Positions 10,084 to 21,951 of a DNA stretch of 64,000 nt are shown piece after piece (the stretch's first letter is position 1; the number at the start of each line of letters is the position of its first letter). The position numbers were made by a program, and so were the translations under genes. Source of the DNA: Lasiosphaeria ovina (taxonomy: Eukaryota; Ascomycota; Sordariomycetes; Sordariales; Lasiosphaeriaceae); the NCBI GenBank assembly GCA_033439765.1, contig JAULSN010000001.1, positions 4,092,001 through 4,156,000 on the forward strand, given 5' to 3'. The notes under the pieces are model-generated. The model saw only the letters and a list, made by a program, of their open reading frames with translations, searched no databases and had not been told where the DNA came from.

Positions 10084-12390
10084 ATGTTGACTCCACGGCC
10101 AAATTATATCGACCTCAGGTCAAAATCACAAGCGTCTGTCTCGCGCCCGCTCAAATCGCCCCGTCTCCATATTGCTGGGGAGGCGCCCCCAGAATTATCA
10201 CCCCTGGATGCCTTCGCGATGCAAAGCCGGCTGCTGGCCATGCAGTTAAAAGAGAGTGAAAAGCAGGGTCGACGAATGAGCCGGCTACCACCGTTGACGA
10301 CCGAAAGCCCGTTGATTATGCAGGGCCGATCCGACTACTTTCGCTCCATGTCACACGATTCTGGTTCTGATGACGGCGATCAAGGAGACGAGGCAATGGG
10401 TCTCGGATTCAGGACCGAGGTGGACGACGATGCTGCGCAGCGGCCTGTCTCGGTACACCCACAGATGAGCCATATCCCGCCCACGCCAGATGATTCGATT
10501 CCTCTCCCAGAGCGTGCGACTGCGGAAATATCAAGATGGGAGCAGTTGAACGATATCAACGAACACCAGACCTTCCTTGGAATTGGAGCACGCAGGGAGC
10601 TGTCTCCTACCCCCATAGACCGCAATCAGCTCCCTGAGAGACAATCAGAATCGAGATCAGCAACTTATGACAGCGTCACGCAGCAATCGCCAACACCAAG
10701 CTACTTTACCGGCAACTCGCCCGAGAAGATCGCCAAGAAATCCTCGTTCGAGTCAGGGGGGCTTGTTCCTCCGCGTCCTTTATTCTCTAAGCGGTCATCG
10801 AGCATCATGTCATCCCCACTTGAATCAACAGACGAGGACGGCGTCAGCTCCCTGAGCAACTCTGTTCACTCACAAGGCGCTCGCAAGTTTTCATCTAGCA
10901 GTGGCAGCGTTCTTTCCCCTGGTTTTGCCCCGTCTCGACGGTCACCGTCTGTTAGCTCCGATGCTTCGGGGCTTCCTCGCCCATCCTTCAACTTCTCCAG
11001 ACCCTTGAGCAGAGCTGGCACGCCGAGTTTTGACTCGCCCGCCCGGCAAGCATCATCAGACAGCCAGGCTTCATTTATTCTTGCAGACGACACCGCTGGA
11101 ACCCCTGTCAGCATGAATGGGGAAGGGTTTCCCGACTCGAACGTTGACAATGGGGTAACACCTGCCCCATCGTATATCTATTCGAAATTCTCTCTTCCTC
11201 GTGGCAAGGTTCTTCAGAGACTATCGGCCATGCTGCTTGAGAGCCAACCAGCGCCAGCGAAGTTTTCTTGGGAACAGCCTGCTGTTGCACCACCGAGCAA
11301 CGTCCGGGCGTATCCGGTGGCTGGGCAGCCTCCTCCTTCCCCGCCAACTAGGCCATCTAGTGCTGCAGGAAGCCGTCTGTTTGAAGAGCACCTCCCACGT
11401 CCATCGCTAGAGGGCAGTAAGCTTAGCGTCGAAATAGCCAGGCGCCTCGAGCAGCCTTCCCCCGACCCAAGCCGTCCGTCCACAGACAATGCTCGTCCCT
11501 CCGAAGACATGGCAAGGGGACGGCCGCTGACCTCCCCTCTGCATGACTCTCCACGAGGGAAAACGCCCATGTCAATCACGACTAGCGACTCTGCCAGCAC
11601 TATTAAAGCTGCCCGTTCACAATATTCATACACACCGACGATGACAGACTTGTCGGGAGAAGAACACGTTAGCAAAGCTGTAGAACTACACGAAAAGGGT
11701 TCTCTCCAAGAGTCGACTTGGCATCTGCGCCACGCGGCGAGGCAAGGTAATCCTACAGGTATGCTTCTATACGCTCTCGCCTGTCGCCACGGGTGGGGAA
11801 TGCGTGCAAACCAGAAAGAGGGCGTAGAGTGGCTTCGGAAAGCTGCCGAGTCTGCCAGTTTGGAAATTGCGGATGAGGAAGGCCTGGCCAAGGAAGGGAA
11901 AGCAGTTGATGTGGTCGAGCGTAAGACGCGAAAAGCTCAGTTTGCTTTGAGTATTTACGAACTGGGTGTAAGCCACATGAACGGCTGGGGCATCGAGCAG
12001 GACAAGGCTCTTGCTTTGCGGTGCTTCGAGATTGCCGGATGTAAGTTTGATACCTTCTGCTCTCTACTCTCGACATTTTGCTAATAAACTATATAGCGTG
12101 GGGTGACGTCGATGCTTTGGCCGAGGCAGGTTTCTGCTATGCTAAGGGGATTGGCTGCAAGAAAAATCTCATGAAAAGCGCTAAGTTCTACCGCGAGGCA
12201 GAGGCAAAGGGCATGAGCATGGTTGGCAACAGCTGGTGAGTTTTCCTGCTGCCTTTATTATTGATTTATAAGCTTACAATCTTTCAGGATCCACAAGCCG
12301 AAGTATAATGAAGACACGACCGACTCTTCCAAGCCCCGATCGAAATCGAGGTCGAGAAAAGGGTTCTTCAGCAGGAAGACGCATACATGA
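10084..12390 (+). CDS. Nif1/Dsf2-like Sel1-repeat protein
   Basis: Large fungal Sel1-repeat protein resembling those annotated as Nif1 (fission yeast, an inhibitor of the Nim1/Cdr1 mitotic kinase) or Dsf2 (budding yeast). Three exons (10084-12040, 12097-12235, 12288-12390) give 732 residues. Residues 1-515 are Ser/Pro-rich and probably disordered, with a conserved-looking SPLDAFAMQSRLLAMQL segment and a later ERATAEISRWEQLNDINEH block. Sel1-type helical repeats run from about 525 to 700 (WHLRHAARQGNPTGMLLYALACRHGWG and ALAEAGFCYAKGIGCKKN regions). The tail is basic (SKSRSRKGFFSRK). The repeats suggest a scaffold role and the abundant SP/TP sites fit kinase regulation, both inferred. The Sel1 fold is clear. 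The Nif1 name rests on remembered family architecture. Confidence 0.8.
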
Positions 12391-13256
12391 CAGCACGCCA
12401 CACGCCCACTTTTGCTCTCCCTTCGGTACTCTCAATACTTGACGATAATGACAAGCTATCAAAGCGATCTCATCATACCCATCCATTTTCTCGGAGTTTT
12501 TCTATTTTTATTTCAGGATCCGTTTTGCTTATGCATAGCATACGGCGCCTTCTTTCGTCCGAGATTCAAGGTCGCTCGGGATCACGACCTTCGTTGTTAT
12601 TCTATTTGTTTTTTCTCTTTTGTTCATCTTGGGTTAGATCTTACCCTTATTTCTCCCTTCTTGCATTGGTCTTGGGCTTCAAAAACTGCTGGCCTTTTAC
12701 TTCTACATATCAGCTTTTCACGGGCCAAGAAAGGAGGGAAACATCTTTATCACATCTAATTCTGTGTATTCTGGAGATTTGAGGAGCCCCCGGGGTGGGT
12801 TACCTATGCTGAACAGAGAGACGTGTATAAGGGAACGCGTCGTCACCTTTTTGCTAGGGTTTAAATGTTCGATCTGTACATATTGAGATATGGATGGGCC
12901 CCTTGATCAGGAGGCCTAGGATCCTAAGTACAGGAATTACAGAGCCAGATAGAAGTAAATTATTGCCCCTGGTGGCCATGAACATTGACCCGAAGTTCTC
13001 GGGCGCAATCCAACAACTATGGTCGAAGTATGCTATATGGTGCTTTTAGAAAGCTGTCAAGACATCGGCGGAGATTGTACGAGAACGCGGCGTGTGACAA
13101 AAGAGACGAGGCACGGGAGTCGAGTCTTCAGGCTATCAATCCGTTTCTTCGTGGTTTGACATATTGTACAAGAGCGCCGTCTAACTCGACTGAAGTCTGC
13201 GCGGCCAGGTACCAAGCGCTCTTCACTGGTCAGGGGAGTGATACTACCTAGTTATC
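12391..13256. other. Convergent 3' spacer, no gene seen
   Basis: T-rich sequence (about 12480-12760) is probably the 3' UTR of the Sel1-repeat gene. The rest lies downstream of the oppositely oriented proteasome gene. Short frames here have no family signature. Confidence 0.5.
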
Positions 13257-14167
13257 CTAAGCATCCACCTCCATCTTGTCTCCGGTCTCCTCCACCGCAA
13301 GCTCGTGCACGCTAACAAAGTTGCCGAGATCTTCTTTCCGAATAATCTTCTCGTTCAAGACGGCTGTAGTGCCCCGCTTGAAGATGTAGCTCTTGAGCTT
13401 CGGCACACGCTCGTTGGGCTTGATGTAGTTGCGCTTGAGCGTCGTCTTCTCGCCGGTGATGATCGCCACGTCGACGTTGCTGCCTGAGCCCAAGTCATTG
13501 AAGATACCCGACTGAATGGCCTCGCTGCACAAAGCCACGGCCTCTTCCTGGGTGAGCTGGGGCTTCCACTGTGTCTCGAAGACAGACATGGCGGCCAGCG
13601 AGCCCGAGCCCATGGTCACGTAGGGCAGCTTGTCCGTGGACCCGTGCGCGTGCACCGTGAACAGGTGCGTCCCCGTGGGGTCGACGCCCGCCACCACCAG
13701 GTAGGCACCAATGTGGCCCTGGTACCGGAACAGGTGCTGCTTCAGCATCGTCATGCACGTCACGACGCGCGGCTTGCGGCCCGTCGACAGCGAGTGCAGC
13801 TCCAGCTGCGAGCTTATCAGCGCCGTCGTGAACTCGGTGTCGGCCGCCGTGCCTGCTCCCGCGCACCAGATGTTGGGCGAGATGTAATGCAGCTTCTCGC
13901 AGTTCTTGTCCGCTACGATGGGCCCCGATGTCGCTCGCGTGTCGGCCGCGATCTATCATCGGTGGTCAGCAGCGCGCACGAAGCTTTGGGAGACGGGCTA
14001 GGGACACGTCGGTCCCAGCAGAAGAACAGAGAGAGACTCACCACCACACCGCCCTCAAATATGCACCCCACAATGGTTGTTCCTGTGCTCGTCGCCTTGG
14101 GCAGGGGAACGCCCCGGGCGTGTAGCGCGGCATTGCGGTTGTAGTTTGAGAAGTCGAAGCCCGGCAT
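13257..14167 (-). CDS. PUP1: 20S proteasome subunit beta type-7 (beta2, trypsin-like)
   Basis: Catalytic beta2 subunit of the 20S core. Two exons (14042-14167 and 13257-13952) give 273 residues. The propeptide is residues 1-29 and cleavage in [10 protein letters not shown] exposes Thr30 as the catalytic Thr1. The conserved [22 protein letters not shown] follows, in which Asp17, Arg19 and the Lys33 equivalent are present. The [12 protein letters not shown] and [14 protein letters not shown] regions are family-typical, as is the long C-terminal arm (about residue 225 onwards) that embraces the neighbouring beta3. The intron falls exactly between GGVV and IAADTRA. Divergent from the nucleoporin gene, sharing a 786-nt spacer. 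Highly confident. Confidence 0.97.
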
Positions 14168-14953
14168 TGTTGCGGCTGTCTATCGTTTCCCGAGCGGGTG
14201 CCCGATGGAATCGATGAAATGGTTTCTGGGACTTGCTGTAATTGGTTTATCCCTGGCTGCGATGGATGTCGTCTTTGCTGGTGAAATGTGTCTGCGTCGT
14301 GGGTTTCGTCGCCGTTGGTTCTGATGATCTGGATTGCTTAGCTGATGACGAGGCTAAAAGCTGCCTTCTGGGGCTCTCACAGCGCAAACGAGGCTCAGGC
14401 AGCCAGTCCCGCTGAGCTGGCTGGGCTACGGTTGGACGCGCTTACAAGGCCCCAGCGCCCGGGCTGTCACTAAAACAGATGGCCCAAGCTCCCCAGCACG
14501 TGATGTGGTAAGGTCGAAGCTGCCCCACTTTGTTACTGTGTGCAGGGGGTTGGCTTGGGTTGGCATGGCAGGCATTGTCCTCAGGTACGGCGGGCAAAAA
14601 AATTGGGGATCGCGTCTGCTGCCTGTAGCTTTGACTTGACTCTTGAGGGAGTCGACTCTTTCTTTCTGCAATTCTCTGAAGAAGTCGGCCTAACACGCAA
14701 CATCTCTACGGCATCTCCACCGTCTCTTCCGGGTCTAGCAATTAATTGCGCCCACTACCACTTATACTGTTGCACTTCATTTTGCTTGCCGGACGTGGCT
14801 TCCCGCGACCGGTCTGTTTAGGCTTTGCGCTTCCCAAAGCTTGGATAAGTGCCATCGCAGCTCCCCAAGCACGCGCGCGAGCATCCACAAATGCTGAGAA
14901 GCAGCTTGTGAACCTCGAGTCCTCTGTCCAAAGGCGGCTACATTGCAACGGTT
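14168..14953. promoter_or_regulatory. Divergent promoter region between PUP1 and NUP159
   Basis: The 786-nt spacer separates the start codons of two divergently transcribed essential genes, so it must contain both promoters. I see no TATA box close to either start and no recognisable factor site that I would assert. Short frames in it overlap on both strands and are not supported. Confidence 0.55.
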
Positions 14954-17900
14954 ATGGCCTTCAGCTTCGGAAACAATGCCGCGGCGGGCGGGGCTGCCGG
15001 AGGGACAGGAGGACTGACGCAGGGCAGCGATCTGGAAGTGATCGTGACCGAGGTGAGTCCTGTTTCTTGGATGCCACTTGTTTGCTCCGATTTCCTGCGC
15101 CACAAGTACTAATTGCCAATTGCCAGGGTCTCGGCTTTCTCGCACTCGCCAGTGATGCTAAGGTCCAACTGACCTCGCGATGGTCTCCCCCCCCAGCCCC
15201 AACCGCATCTCTCCTGAGCATTGCCCCCCGCAAAGGCCTAGTCGCTGCTGCGGGGGCCGATGCTGTTCACATCGCAACTACGGATTCCGTACGGAAGGCA
15301 TTCGAAGCTGAACGGAGCGGCGACAGTGAAGTGCGGCCGTTTAACCCTGAGGCCAAGGTGCCCCTCCCCTTCCGTATTTCGCAGCTTGCCTTCACGGCCG
15401 ACGAGCAGTTCCTCCTATTGTCTGCCGAGAGTGGCGGCGGCCTTGCGGCATACGATGTCCAGACCCTCGTCCAGGGCGGTACGCAGTCAGCCTTTGAGCT
15501 GAATACTAATGGCGAGTCGATCCGGGCTCTTGTGCCCAACCCTATGCCTGAGCTGGCTAGCTTTTGTGCTATCGTCACCAACAATGGCAACCTATTCATG
15601 GCCAACCTCGCCGAGTGCAAACTCAATGCCGGACCCAACGGACCAACGTTGCGCTCGCAGGTTAGCTGCGCGGCATGGAGCACCAAAGGCAAGCAACTGG
15701 TTGCTGGTATGGCGGATGGCACTATTTATCAGATGACACCGGATGGCACGGAAAAGGGACACATTCCGAAGCCGCCAAGTCTCGGTGATTATCACGGTAA
15801 GTTTTGACGAGTTATTCGTGTATTTTATGACCCCTGAGGCTGACATATTCTCTAGTATCCTCCGTGACGTGGCTGGAGAACAACGTGTTTCTTGTTATTC
15901 ACAACCCAGCAAATGGACAAGATCCATCGGTATATCATATAATCACTCGCCAAGCACCACCTGGAGGCACCCTGACTTTCACCTTTCAGAAACTTACAGA
16001 TCCCGTGGAACTTTTTGGATCTAACAAGGTTCCGCATCATTCTGTCCTCAGACTCAAGGACTTTCCACCCAACCTCCAGGATCTCCTCCTGGTTTCATCT
16101 ACTGCTACAGAGACTATAGGCATTTTGTCACGGTCCAAAACTCCTCTATCTAGTGATAAGCCAGCCGAGGCAATCACAAATGTCTTTACAACGACGGAGC
16201 TGGCAGACGATTCAAGACGTGCTCAGTTGCCAATGAGCGAGGATTTGGCCGAGACCTTCCCTGTTGGAACCGCGCTTGACTTATCTGGAAAGGATAAGGT
16301 GTACAAGCCCATCCCAACTGACGAGATGGAGCAATCGCCAGGGCCGCTCCCAGGGTTGTGGATTTTGAACAACGAAGGTGTCTTGGCAGTGTGGTGGACT
16401 GTCTACAATGAGTCGATTCTGTCAGGCACGACTTACCCTGGGCTTGTTGCCGCAGATGCCGGCGTATCAGCTCAGCCTGCAGCTGTCAAGAGTTCTCTCC
16501 CCTCAACTTTTGCATCCCCTGCCGGTGCGCCCGCGTTTGGCGCCCCTTCCAGCGCCGCCCCTGCTTTTGGCGGCGCATCAGCTATCGGAGCCAATTCGTC
16601 TCCTTGGTCGACAGGCCCAGTGGCACCTGTAACCCCCTCCTTCGGATCAAGCACCTTTGGGAGCGCGCCCGCAGCGGCAGCACCTGCTTTTGGAGCCCCT
16701 AGCTTTGGGAGTAAACCGGCTGGGCCAGCTTTTGGCCAGTCTTCAACGATAGGAATGGGGCTGGGCACCAAAGTATCACCTTGGGCGACAGGATCTCCCT
16801 CTGCCGCAGCCCCGGCATTTGGCCAGTCTGGCTTTTCTGGCGCCGGGGGAACTCCTAGTAAGGTATTTGGCAGTGCCGCTGCTGCTGCGCCAACTTCTGG
16901 AGGTTTTGCTGGCTTTGCTACCAAGAGCGGATTCGGGGGCCTGACAGGCAGTCCAAGTGGCCCTGGCCTCTTCGGGTCCAAGCCCTCCGGGGCTTTTGCT
17001 TCGACCACGCCAGAAGTGTCGATGGATTCTGACACGGCGTTCCCCCCTTCGCGAGCGAAAGAAAACTCCTCTACTTTTGGATCCTCGCCTTTTGTGCTTG
17101 GTACTACATTTAAAGCCGATCCCGAGGCCTCTGAAGATAATGAGAAGCCCAAGCTAGGCGCAGGCAGTTCGTTGTTTGGAAGCAACTTCGGCTTATCACT
17201 GACCGATGCGGCCAAACAGCCTGTTATCTCCGAGGTAAAGGATGAAGATATGGATAGCACTGCCCAGACCCCGGCCCCTAACCAGGAAAAGGAAAAGGCC
17301 AAGACCTTGTTTGGCTTCGAATCCACGACACCGACAACGACACCGGCTCCCCCGAAGTTTACTGCTTTCCAGCCCACCTCGGGGTCTTCGGCCGGATCGA
17401 GCATATTCGGACAGAAACCTTCAACCTCCTCTGGGACTTCTAACATATTCGGGACACCAAAGTCGGCGGCAGAGGGATCGAAGCCAAGCCCCGTCTCGTC
17501 AATCTTTGGAACTCCAAAACCAGCTTCAGCTGCTCCAATCTCATCATTGTTTGGAACCCCAAAAATCAAGAAGGAGGACGAAGATAAAGAGAACCTGGCG
17601 GATATTCCGGAGGCCCCGCTCCCACCCGATGCCACTAGTAAGGCGGTTTTCCACCTCAGTGATTCTTCATCGCATTCAGGCTCATCATACTCACCAGAAG
17701 CAGCCTCACAAAAGTCGTTAAAAGTCGGAGACGCTCCACTGCCGCCGGATTTTCTGGGGAAGCCCGTGCCCACCAATACAAAAGAAGCCTCGCCATCGCA
17801 AAAGCTCGTACCTAAAGAAGCACCATTGCCGCCCGATTTCATTCCTAACAAGTCAGATTCTACATCAAAACCATTTATCAAAGATGACGCACCATTGCCA

Positions 17901-19559
17901 CCCGATTTCGTCGTCAAGCCGGCATCTCAGCCTCTCCCAGAAGCCCCGGCTGTTCCTAGTAGCCCCGAGCAAGACGAACTTTCCGAGGAAGGGGAGCTTT
18001 CAGAGGACGATCAAGAAGATGACGAAGAAGGGGAAGACGGTACAGATGCTGCTAGTGAGGGCAGCGGTATTGATGTTGCTAAGGATCTTAGTCCAACCGC
18101 TGCGTTTGGCAACCGTACTCCTGGGTTTACGCCACAAAGCTCGTTTGGAGGAATGGGAGGAAGCACCTTTTCAACCATCTCGCGCTCAGAAGCTGAGCAG
18201 CCTCGAACGTTGTTTGGCGAAATTAGCAGAAATGCCCCCCCCTTGTTTGCGCAGCCAGTACCACAAAGCCCTCGATCGCCCAGCCCAGTGCGTGGAGCAT
18301 CGCGAGCCAGTGTGCTAAGAACCAACGAAACACCCCGCTCTGTCAGTGCTCCGGGAATGGCATCACAGATTTTGGGTCGGAGGCCGCCAACTTCACAGGG
18401 GAACCTTGCTTTCAGCACTACAGCGCGATCCTCCCCCCCTATCGACCCAAATGTGCAAGCGCAACGCAAACACGCAGCCAAAAAGGAAGCAGAAGTGCAA
18501 GTGCTTGTTGATCCAGAGGATGATGGCATCCAACAGATTCTGCGTTCCGAAGTACATCCAACTCTTGAGATGAACGAGTTTCTCGCTGTCGACACAAAAC
18601 TCGAGACAATCGATGCATCTACGAATGGTAGAGAGGTTCCGGTTGCATGCGAAACCTTGTGGAGAGACATCAACCGCATGGTTGATAGAGTGGGCCTCAA
18701 CTCAAGGTCTCTGCAATCCTTTGTACTCGGTCACACGACCCAGTTCAAGGAAAGCAGCCGCGATAAAGAAGACCTCGAGAATCCCGATGACTGGGTTCTT
18801 GTGGAGGTAGAAGACCTGAGCATTGTGGAAAACGAATTGGCGAAGGAGCTGCAAGAAGGCCGCCTCAGGGATGTCGAGGAGACAAGGGCTTCGATCCAGG
18901 ATCTGACACGCGACCTTGCAAAGCTTCGCGTAAAGGAGGAAGACATGCGCAAGGTAATCATGTCGCACATCGATCCTGAACAACTCGCAGTGGCGAGATC
19001 TCTTCCACTCAGTGCAGAGCAAGCGACGCAGCAAAACGAACTGCGAAGAGCCTATGCGACGTTCTCCAAGCTCTTGGCCGAAACCGAGGAGGCCCTGACG
19101 ATGCTCAAAGCCAAGATCTCGTCGGCAGGCGGAGCATCAGGCAAAGCCCAAGTACCCACTGTTGAAGCGATCATACGTACCATCAACAAGATGACGGGCA
19201 TGGCAGAGAAGCGTAGTGGCGACATTGATATTCTCGAGAACCAGATGCGTCGACTGCGCCTGGGTTCTATGGGACTCAACGATAGTCCTGGACCTCGCAG
19301 CCGAGAAGATTCGCCGTATAAGACACCGCAGAAGAGGTCGATTCTCTCTCCAGAACGCATGCGCGACTCCATGACATCATCTATCGCGTCGTACGGCATG
19401 CGAGGAACCCCACCGCGCAAGAAGATGAGCATGTATAGCGAGGAGGAGAAGCAAGCTGTACGTCAGAAGTCGGCCAAGAGACAGGGCACTCTCGAGCGAT
19501 TGCGCTCGAGTCTGGAACGTTCTGGCCCAAATATTTCTCGTCTTAAAGATGATGACTAA
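14954..19559 (+). CDS. NUP159: Nuclear pore FG-nucleoporin Nup159 (Nup214 family)
   Basis: Cytoplasmic-face nucleoporin that recruits the DEAD-box helicase Dbp5 for mRNA export. Three exons (14954-15052, 15127-15796, 15856-19559) give 1490 residues. Residues 1 to about 430 fit the N-terminal beta-propeller (GLGFLALASDAKVQL, RISQLAFTADEQFLL, VSCAAWSTKGKQLVAGMADG). Residues about 470-825 are FG repeats (APAFGAPS, SIFGTPK and similar). Four APLPPD motifs start at residues 842, 882, 911 and 934, followed by an acidic block around 960-990. About 1140-1390 is predicted coiled coil, the part that in yeast assembles with Nup82-Nsp1. The tail is rich in SP/TP sites and basic residues. Length is close to yeast Nup159. 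A 481-residue open frame on the opposite strand (16472-17917) is a composition shadow. Confidence 0.93.
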
Positions 19560-20561
19560 ATTGCATCAAGAATTTGGGGAGGGAAGGCAGGTTAGCCTTT
19601 GGGGGGTGTTATGAAACGACCATACACGTCGTTAATGGGCTAGTTGGCTGTCGGGAGCCCAATATTGGTTGCAAACAGGATCTATACTCTGGCGAATGGC
19701 TATTTTCATAATCAGAAGGAACCGAAATCCACGAGCCAAGAAACACGTATGAAGCCTCAGATTGAGCTGTAAGGAAATAAGGGGATTAGCATCACCTCGG
19801 TCGTTTAGGTAGTCTTAGAGATAGTTTACTCTTAGCACAACTCCGCCCTCCCCAACGAGGGTATCTGCTATTATTATCATACGATACCTTGGGGATAAGG
19901 ACCTTGGGGATCCCCTTGGCCGTCCAGTATTAAGGACGGACTAGAGCTAATATCTCACGCCTAGATAGTTGATGTCCTGGCAGGTTTTAAGCCCTGTCTA
20001 CCTCCTTTCCGTAGTTAGGTACCTTCCCTTATACTTTCTTGGTGTTTCATCATCTTGCTACTCTGGCCAACAGGAGAAATTTACCCTGTCAGGGGTTAGC
20101 CGTCCCCAAGCAGTTAATTCCATAGACGCCGGGTGATGAAGTGATTTGAAGCTCTGCCAGCGGCAAAGATAAGTATCTTCTATCCGCCCAATATAGATAA
20201 ATAACTTAGATAACATTTGCGTCGTCCGCAGCATGGTCGACAGTACCTAAGTACTCAGGCCCGTGGCAATATTGACCCCGTCGTTCGCTGTTATCCCCCT
20301 TGACCGCCACCCCCCACCAACCAACACACCCCTTTCACCGATAATCTGAAAGCGAGCAATTACTCCACAGTATTTAAATACAAAATTATCTTTTTTTTTG
20401 TTGTAAAAAAATGGCATTCAAGCAGCCCTCTCGTCGCCACACGCTAGAGAGAATGAAAACACCAACCGAAACAACCCGTGCTGTGTACTACCCAAAAAAA
20501 CCAAGATAGAAAAGGAGAAAAAGGGGACGCATTAAGGCGCGTCACTTCTGTGCTGGTTTGA
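19560..20561. other. Convergent spacer; possible old repeat remnant 19790-20260
   Basis: No gene. The stretch about 19790-20260 differs in texture from its neighbours, with repeated CCTTGGGGA words (near 19890-19915), TA-rich words and a GTTAGGTACC motif, and may be an eroded repeat. A palindromic TATTTAAATA lies near 20371. The last 100 nt are the 3' UTR of the ERD2 gene on the minus strand. Confidence 0.4.
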
Positions 20562-21951
20562 TCAATCCTTCCATTCGTCTCCGTTCCGGATCCCGGTGGG
20601 CGCAGCGAGAGGGTCGGTATGTTTTGATGCTTGGGGCAGGGGCGCGTCATCCTCATCCTCATCGAGGGCCATGGCGAGCTCGTCGGGGTCGCGCATCCTA
20701 GCGTCGGGGTCGACAACGCCTTCGGTGACGCCGTGCTCCTCGTCGTCGTCAAGCGACTGTTCGTGCTCGAGGAGGCCTTCGTCGGCACTTACCGAGATGC
20801 CGCGCGAGCCCCACTTGGGTCTCACATTCCGACCGTTATTGGTGGTAGACGAGGAGTGATGGTTGAAGGCGCCGCCAGCGGGGCCTCTCTCCTCGTCGTC
20901 GTCGTCGCCGTCTATTTCGCGGGAAATGTGCTTGTTGCCGAAGATGCGGCCAAGCAGCCAGCCGCGGCGCATGTCGTCGGCGTCGACAACCCCGCCGTTG
21001 CGCAGCTTGACGCGCTGGCGCGTCCAGTATACCCAGGCAAAATCGGCGTAAAAGGCCGTCTGGATGATGCCGAAGATGACAGAGATTGGCTCGGGCTGCC
21101 GGCCGTTGATGTCGAACGCGCGAACGATCCAGCTAATCAGATACAGGCCGCGATACGAGCCCAAGAACACAATGTAGAGGGACGTGATGACTGTCGGCAC
21201 TGTCGTCTGGCGCAGCAGCAGGAGCTGCGGTAGCACGGCAAACGCTTCGAGGATTTGCGAGAAGACCCAGAGCCACTTGGGTTCGAGACAAGTCAGCGCG
21301 CAATCATTGTAAGAGGTGGGGTGGGAGATTCAGCCGGCCAAAACAGAGAAGGCTAGTGAGCGGTGGGATATTAGTTACCTCTTTGAAGCTCTGCACGTTG
21401 GAGAATATCAACATGGCGAAGGGGGACAGTATGAGACAACCAGCGAGTATGCCGGCGCTCAGCTTCCAGGCCACCTCACGCTCCCGTGTGCGCGGGTAGA
21501 CGAAGCGCATGATTCCCAGGGTGTAAAAGGACGAGAGGATGTAGAAGACTTTAAAGAAGTGGTTCCATTTCGACGTCTGAAGGCCCTGGAACAAGTCGAC
21601 ATAGCGCGTGAGGAAGACCAGGGTGTAGAAGACCTGCATTATGAGGGATACACCTGCGGGCAAGAGAAACAAGGTCAGTCAGCCATTGGGTCTGGGGTGC
21701 GGCAAAGGTGAGTGGCAGGAAATCGAGGGTGCCGTGTGCATCCGTACCTTCAGCGCTCCTATTTCGGTGGATGGAATATATCAGGATGCATTTCGCCGTG
21801 ATGTGCGAAAGATCCGCAAGCTCCCTGAATATCTATACGTCGGAGATAGCCGTTAGCCAGCTGCGTTATCCAATTTTGCTCTGCTGCCATGTCCTCAGAG
21901 GGCCACCCGATGCTTTGTTTGTTTCCTCGCCCAAGAAAGACTTGCATTCAT
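20562..21951 (-). CDS. ERD2: ER lumen protein-retaining receptor (HDEL receptor) with long acidic tail
   Basis: Seven-span Golgi/ER receptor returning HDEL-type proteins to the ER. Four exons give 359 residues: 21946-21951 (only ATG AAT), 21748-21832, 21379-21653 and 20562-21275. The first intron uses a GC donor (GCAAGT) and a TAG acceptor. This choice rebuilds MNIFRELADLSH, the family N-terminus, with Arg5 where human KDEL receptors have Arg5. Other ligand-site residues seen are Asp in FLTRYVDLF, Glu in QILEAFAVLPQ, and Arg, Tyr and Arg in YRGLYLISWIVR. The Asn of the VNW motif is Ser here. After the last span (ends near residue 200) comes VDADDMRRGWLL and an acidic Asp/Glu-rich cytosolic tail of about 150 residues, far longer than animal receptors. 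Identity is confident; exon 1 is inference. Confidence 0.92.

Noticed and set aside
16472..17917. 481-residue open frame antisense to Nup159
   Set aside because: It is the mirror of GC-biased FG-repeat codons, low complexity, with no start context or domain; the sense frame is a clear nucleoporin.
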